From an uncultured Candidatus Saccharibacteria bacterium (GTDB lineage Bacteria > Patescibacteriota > Saccharimonadia > Saccharimonadales > Saccharimonadaceae): a stretch of DNA of 8,100 bases. The position numbers were made by a program, and so were the translations under genes. The notes under the pieces are model-generated. The model worked only from the letters and a program-made list of their open reading frames with translations, did no database searches and was not told the origin of the DNA. Positions 6,007 to 8,100 of the stretch are shown piece by piece. The DNA lies in contig CALICZ010000096.1 of assembly GCA_938049075.1 (NCBI GenBank), positions 1 through 8,100 of the forward strand, written 5' to 3'. Each line of letters begins with the position of its first letter. Positions within the stretch are counted from its first letter, which is position 1.

Positions 6007-6711
6007 TTATTTGCCTACGCCGCCACTGCCACCACCATAGACGCTACGCCCGTGGTAGGTGCCGGTGCTGTGCGAATTATCATGGCTAAAGAACTCATCA
6101 TAGATGGCAAACAATAGTGAACTAACAAAGGCAATAATTCCTACCCAGCGCCAAAATAGCGGCCAGTTGCGCGGACGGATGAGCCGGCCAAATAGTTCCT
6201 TTTGCTGCGCATCGGACAAGGGTGTTTTGCGGTAAACGTCGTACTCACGCTGGTTATATTTTTCTACCGTGTAGGTGGTGGTAGCGCCGGTCTCGGTCTC
6301 GGTGTAGTGCAGGCTGGCGTAGGCCATTGGTTCACCCTCGAAGACCTGGTAGGCATTCTTGCCGTGGATGGCCATAATGATACCTTCGCCAGCCTCTGCA
6401 ACGGTAATGGTTTGCACCGTGCCATCCTCGAGTGTAATGGTAAACTCATTGCCAGCAGCTAGGTGCTCTGGCTCAAGCCGCTGGGCAAACCGCACTGGCT
6501 CATAGAGCGACACAACCTTACTATCGTGGTCGTACTCTACCCAGCTATCGTAATTTTCGAGGCCCGTCAGCTCCCATTCTTCCCAGTAGGAGGTTTGTTT
6601 GGTCTCGGGGTTTTCTTCTTTAAATAGCAAGCAGCCCACTGCGCGGAAGTTGGTTCGCTTGCCGCGCAGGACATCATTAATCTTGAGGCGAGCTTTGGTG
6701 CGTTTGGTCAT
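6007..6711 (-). CDS. DUF4178-like membrane-anchored protein of the polyamine operon
   Basis: A 234-residue protein. The start is set at ATG 6711-6709, which overlaps the speD stop as ATGA; a 32-residue upstream extension of the frame lies wholly inside speD and is not credible. Residues 1-180 are soluble and beta-rich, with Trp/Glu pairs (YWEEWELTGLENYDSWVEY, 42-60) that recall DUF4178 domains. One membrane helix follows (about 184-204, WPLFWRWVGIIAFVSSLLFA), then a short tail rich in His, Ser and Gly ending GGGSGGVGK. The bulk of the protein is probably cytoplasmic with a C-terminal anchor. DUF4178 proteins are known as neighbours of SpeD and SpeE-like genes in many bacteria; no biochemical role is established. 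Sitting between speD and a membrane SpeE, it may assemble or regulate the pathway at the membrane (inference). Domain name from pattern and context. Confidence 0.85.
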   Translation of the reverse strand: MTKRTKARLKINDVLRGKRTNFRAVGCLLFKEENPETKQTSYWEEWELTGLENYDSWVEYDHDSKVVSLYEPVRFAQRLEPEHLAAGNEFTITLEDGTVQTITVAEAGEGIIMAIHGKNAYQVFEGEPMAYASLHYTETETGATTTYTVEKYNQREYDVYRKTPLSDAQQKELFGRLIRPRNWPLFWRWVGIIAFVSSLLFAIYDEFFSHDNSHSTGTYHGRSVYGGGSGGVGK

Positions 6712-7055
6712 AATACAGCGCTTTCGATCGTTATAGTGTTGGTATAAAATGCGTCTGCAATGGCTTGGCGAAGAGTCTCGATTGTATCCTTGCCTAAGGG
6801 TTGGCACGTGGCAATACTGAGGTACGCTCCGCAGCTCTCGGGCCAGGTGTGGATGGTGGCGTGCGACTCAGCAAGCAGCAGCGACACACTCACGCCTTGC
6901 GGCGAGAACTGATGTGAGACAGACTCCAGTGCGTGCAGGCCAGCTACCTTGGCAAGCATGCGCACCGTTTTCTCAGCATATGCGAGATCATTGAGCCGCG
7001 TGGCATCCGCCTGGCGAATCGTAAAAATCAGTGCTTGCACCTGCTCCATTTGCAT
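6708..7055 (-). CDS. speD: S-adenosylmethionine decarboxylase proenzyme
   Basis: A 115-residue class 1B (short bacterial/archaeal type) AdoMet decarboxylase. It self-cleaves at Glu63-Ser64 to give a beta chain and an alpha chain whose Ser64 becomes the pyruvoyl cofactor. The signature LAESHATIHTWPES (61-74) holds the cleavage Ser64, His65 and the processing His69. Cys84 in ATCQP is the expected catalytic Cys. These match Ser63, His68 and Cys83 of the Thermotoga enzyme with an offset of one, so the protein is intact. The product, decarboxylated AdoMet, is the aminopropyl donor for the SpeE domain two genes downstream. A second in-frame ATG lies at 7049; neither has a Shine-Dalgarno. A TATAAT ends 10 nt before the first ATG, giving a leader of about 4 nt. 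A CIRCE-like dyad overlaps the promoter. Confidence 0.97.
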   Translation of the reverse strand: MQMEQVQALIFTIRQADATRLNDLAYAEKTVRMLAKVAGLHALESVSHQFSPQGVSVSLLLAESHATIHTWPESCGAYLSIATCQPLGKDTIETLRQAIADAFYTNTITIESAVL

Positions 7056-7065
7056 CGTCTACGCT

Positions 7066-7074
7066 ATTATATCA
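7066..7074 (-). promoter_or_regulatory. Extended -10 promoter of the speD operon
   Basis: On the minus strand TGATATAAT (7074-7066) is a perfect extended -10. Predicted +1 is near 7059, so the mRNA would carry only about 4 nt before the speD ATG. No good -35 at 17-18 nt is seen, which extended -10 promoters tolerate. Confidence 0.7.
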
Positions 7075-7095
7075 CTCTTGACGCGAGAGAGCGAA
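7069..7095 (+). promoter_or_regulatory. Degenerate CIRCE-like dyad over the speD promoter
   Basis: The left arm ATATCACTC (7069-7077) and right arm GAGAGCGAA (7087-7095) flank a 9-nt spacer, each arm matching 7 of 9 CIRCE bases. The spacer differs from that of dnaK operator 1 at one base. Overall 22 of 27 positions equal the dnaK operator 1 region. It overlaps the speD -10, so a bound repressor would block speD. TTGACG (7078-7083) with TATGCT (7101-7106) at 17 nt also mimics the dnaK promoter on the plus strand. Whether HrcA binds this weakened dyad is unknown. Confidence 0.45.
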
Positions 7096-7112
7096 CTAGC
7101 TATGCTTATACC

Positions 7113-7142
7113 AAAAAACCAGCCAGAGTGGCTGGCTGGTTT
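7113..7142 (-). terminator. Strong intrinsic terminator of the 7161-7787 gene
   Basis: On the minus strand a 10-bp stem, AAACCAGCCA (7142-7133) with TGGCTGGTTT (7125-7116) and a 7-nt loop, runs straight into six T (7118-7113). It lies 18 nt after the stop of the membrane-protein gene and before the speD promoter, separating the two transcription units. Confidence 0.92.
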
Positions 7143-7160
7143 ACTACAACGCATGAATAG

Positions 7161-7787
7161 TTATGGCTCGAGAGTGTGCCGTGGCACGCCGGAGCTTGGC
7201 TCGTGTGGGTTGACTGTCAGTGGTATAACAAAACCCTGGTATTGCGCGAGTGTCACAATATCACCAGGTTGTAGCTCATAGCGCGTGTTGTCATCAGTTA
7301 GGTAGAGTTCAGCAACGCGGGTTGAGGTAGCGTTGGTTACACCATCTTGCTCGGGCTTAGTATGGAATGTATCTGCTTCGGTAAGTGCAGCGATGTGCCG
7401 GTCTACCACAGTGCCGATGCTGTCGCCAGCCTCAACCGGTCGTGTGGTAATATTGCTTAGCTCAACCGGTGGCTGGGGCTCCTGAGTAACCTGGCCTGCT
7501 TCGTAGGCTTGGCGCTGGCTGAGGTAATCGCTATAGGCATCGACTAGTTGGGTAGCTTGCTCTTCGGGGGTGGGTTGGTGCTCAGCTTGTGTGCTTGAGT
7601 CCTCCTTTCCACCTAGATGGCGATACCCAACTAGCGCAGCAGCCAAGCCAAAGCCGAGAGCACCCAGTGCAGTGCGCCGTGGAATTGATGGTAGCTCAGT
7701 AACTTCATACTTGCCATCACCACATTTGGATGTTGATGAAGAATCTAGGGCTTCATGACCCCTGTTTGTTCTCTGTTGTGTATACAT
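7161..7787 (-). CDS. Single-pass membrane protein with exported C-terminal domain, unknown function
   Basis: A 208-residue protein I do not recognise. Residues 1-36 are polar, followed by a positively charged PRRTALGALG and one hydrophobic helix (about 39-54), which predicts a signal-anchor with the C-terminal part outside. The double Arg is suggestive of a Tat signal but the pattern is incomplete. Residues 60-115 are Gln/Glu/Pro-rich linker. The rest (116-208) contains RPVEAGDSIGTVVDRH (116-131) and RYELQPGDIVTLAQYQG (169-185), pieces that recall LysM-type or cell-wall-binding modules without clear proof. The start at 7787 is preferred over an ATG at 7859: a TATAGT box (7802-7797) lies just upstream of 7787 and the extra 24 residues (MQYCALFCHF...) look non-coding. 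It is followed by a strong terminator, so it is probably monocistronic. Confidence 0.8.
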   Translation of the reverse strand: MYTQQRTNRGHEALDSSSTSKCGDGKYEVTELPSIPRRTALGALGFGLAAALVGYRHLGGKEDSSTQAEHQPTPEEQATQLVDAYSDYLSQRQAYEAGQVTQEPQPPVELSNITTRPVEAGDSIGTVVDRHIAALTEADTFHTKPEQDGVTNATSTRVAELYLTDDNTRYELQPGDIVTLAQYQGFVIPLTVNPHEPSSGVPRHTLEP

Positions 7788-7796
7788 AGTCCATTC

Positions 7797-7825
7797 ACTA
7801 TACAACAGAGGTCGCAAAAAGGGAA
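7797..7825 (-). promoter_or_regulatory. Possible promoter of the membrane-protein gene
   Basis: On the minus strand TTCCCT (7825-7820) and TATAGT (7802-7797) are 17 nt apart. The -10 ends 9 nt before the ATG at 7787, predicting a leader of about 3 nt, in keeping with the near-leaderless pattern of its neighbours. The -35 is poor. Confidence 0.4.
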
Positions 7826-7887
7826 GAGGAAAATGGCAAAATAACGCACAATATTGCATAATGTGCCCAAAAACAGGGGTAATAGAA

Positions 7888-7906
7888 TATAATATGTAAT
7901 ATTATA
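7888..7906. repeat. AT-rich inverted repeat with TATAAT on both strands
   Basis: TATAATAT (7888-7895) and ATATTATA (7899-7906) are perfect 8-bp arms around GTA. Each arm contains a -10-like TATAAT, one per strand. No matching -35 box was found at usual spacing on either side, so promoter activity is doubtful; an operator or simple AT-rich melting site is possible. Confidence 0.6.
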
Positions 7907-7950
7907 GACAAAAATACAAATAATGTATTTTGTTGCAGATACCTGAGTGC

Positions 7951-8061
7951 CTATATTCTCATAGCAAACGGTTCACTTCGTCTGCTTCCTGCTGCTAGCT
8001 TGGCTGCATAAAATGAATGCTTTTCTAGAACATTCACCCTCTTAGTGCGAGGACGCAGCAC
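7951..8061 (-). CDS. Possible small basic ORF (GTG start)
   Basis: A GTG (8061-8059) directly after two in-frame stops opens 36 codons ending in TAG (7953-7951). The peptide is rich in Arg and Lys (segments KRVNVLEKHSFYAAKLAAG and SRRSEPFAMRI) and has a more protein-like composition than most chance ORFs here. No ATG is available at its start and no well-spaced Shine-Dalgarno is present (an AAGAGG abuts a second GTG at 8037). It may be chance, a true small protein or the remnant of a decayed gene. Confidence 0.2.
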   Translation of the reverse strand: MLRPRTKRVNVLEKHSFYAAKLAAGSRRSEPFAMRI

Positions 8062-8100
8062 TTATTATAGCGGCGAACCATCATATTTCATTGAATAAAA

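Larger units (their letters stand above)
7788..8100. other. Intergenic region, mostly non-coding
   Basis: About 313 bp without a convincing gene. It holds the putative promoter of the membrane-protein gene, an AT-rich stretch (about 7880-7930) with an inverted repeat at 7888-7906, a possible 36-residue minus-strand ORF (7951-8061), a small dyad TGAATG/CATTCA (8014-8036) around TTCTAGAA, and at the right edge an 11-residue open minus-strand frame ending in two stops (TAATAA, 8067-8062) that could be the tail of a gene lying beyond the window. Confidence 0.6.

Noticed and set aside
6712..6807. N-terminal extension of the DUF4178-like frame to an ATG at 6807
   Set aside because: The extension lies wholly within speD in another frame and has no RBS; the ATGA overlap at 6711 is the natural start.
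7788..7859. N-terminal extension of the membrane-protein frame to an ATG at 7859
   Set aside because: The 24 extra residues are unlike a coding N-terminus, and a -10-like TATAGT lies inside this stretch just before the ATG at 7787.
8044..8062. AGTGC/GCACT stem near the right edge as a terminator
   Set aside because: The stem is only 5 bp with a 9-nt loop and has no T run.

Overview
This window looks like chromosomal DNA of a small-genome bacterium, most plausibly a Patescibacteria/CPR member such as Candidatus Saccharibacteria. That placement is inferred from the overall gene style, the tight gene packing and several transcripts that appear leaderless. It was not established by any search. 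TGA works as a stop at two genes that end in ATGA overlaps, so the standard bacterial code applies. All recognisable genes are housekeeping-like or hypothetical. I see no transposase, CRISPR array, tRNA or rRNA.

Left part (1-2343). A secreted or lipid-exposed protein begins at 97 and runs off the left edge on the minus strand. Divergent from it is a complete dnaK (362-2284). Its promoter carries two tandem CIRCE operators (the HrcA repressor site). The first operator encloses the -35 box in its 9-nt spacer and the second covers the transcription start. A hairpin follows dnaK. No grpE, dnaJ or hrcA is adjacent.

Middle (2363-4253). A plus-strand gene of YdcF/DUF218-like character (2378-2950) converges on a minus-strand pair: a divergent nitrilase-fold protein that appears to lack the catalytic cysteine (3436-4218), and an FKBP-type peptidyl-prolyl isomerase (3065-3439). 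The two overlap by ATGA. All three genes have a -10 box placed exactly 6 nt before the ATG, which predicts leaderless mRNAs. A 12-bp hairpin with a T-rich tail ends the FKBP transcript.

Right part (4426-7142). A three-gene minus-strand operon for polyamine metabolism: speD (AdoMet decarboxylase proenzyme), a DUF4178-like membrane-anchored protein, and a long SpeE-type aminopropyltransferase with about seven N-terminal membrane helices. SpeD would make decarboxylated AdoMet and the SpeE domain would transfer its aminopropyl group at the membrane. The promoter of this operon overlaps a degenerate copy of the dnaK CIRCE/-35 region (22 of 27 bases), which suggests a possible link between HrcA and polyamine synthesis.

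Far right (7113-8100). A single-pass membrane protein of unknown function (7161-7787, minus) ends in a strong intrinsic terminator. Upstream of it lies about 310 bp of mostly AT-rich DNA with an inverted repeat bearing a TATAAT on each strand and a possible 36-residue basic ORF.
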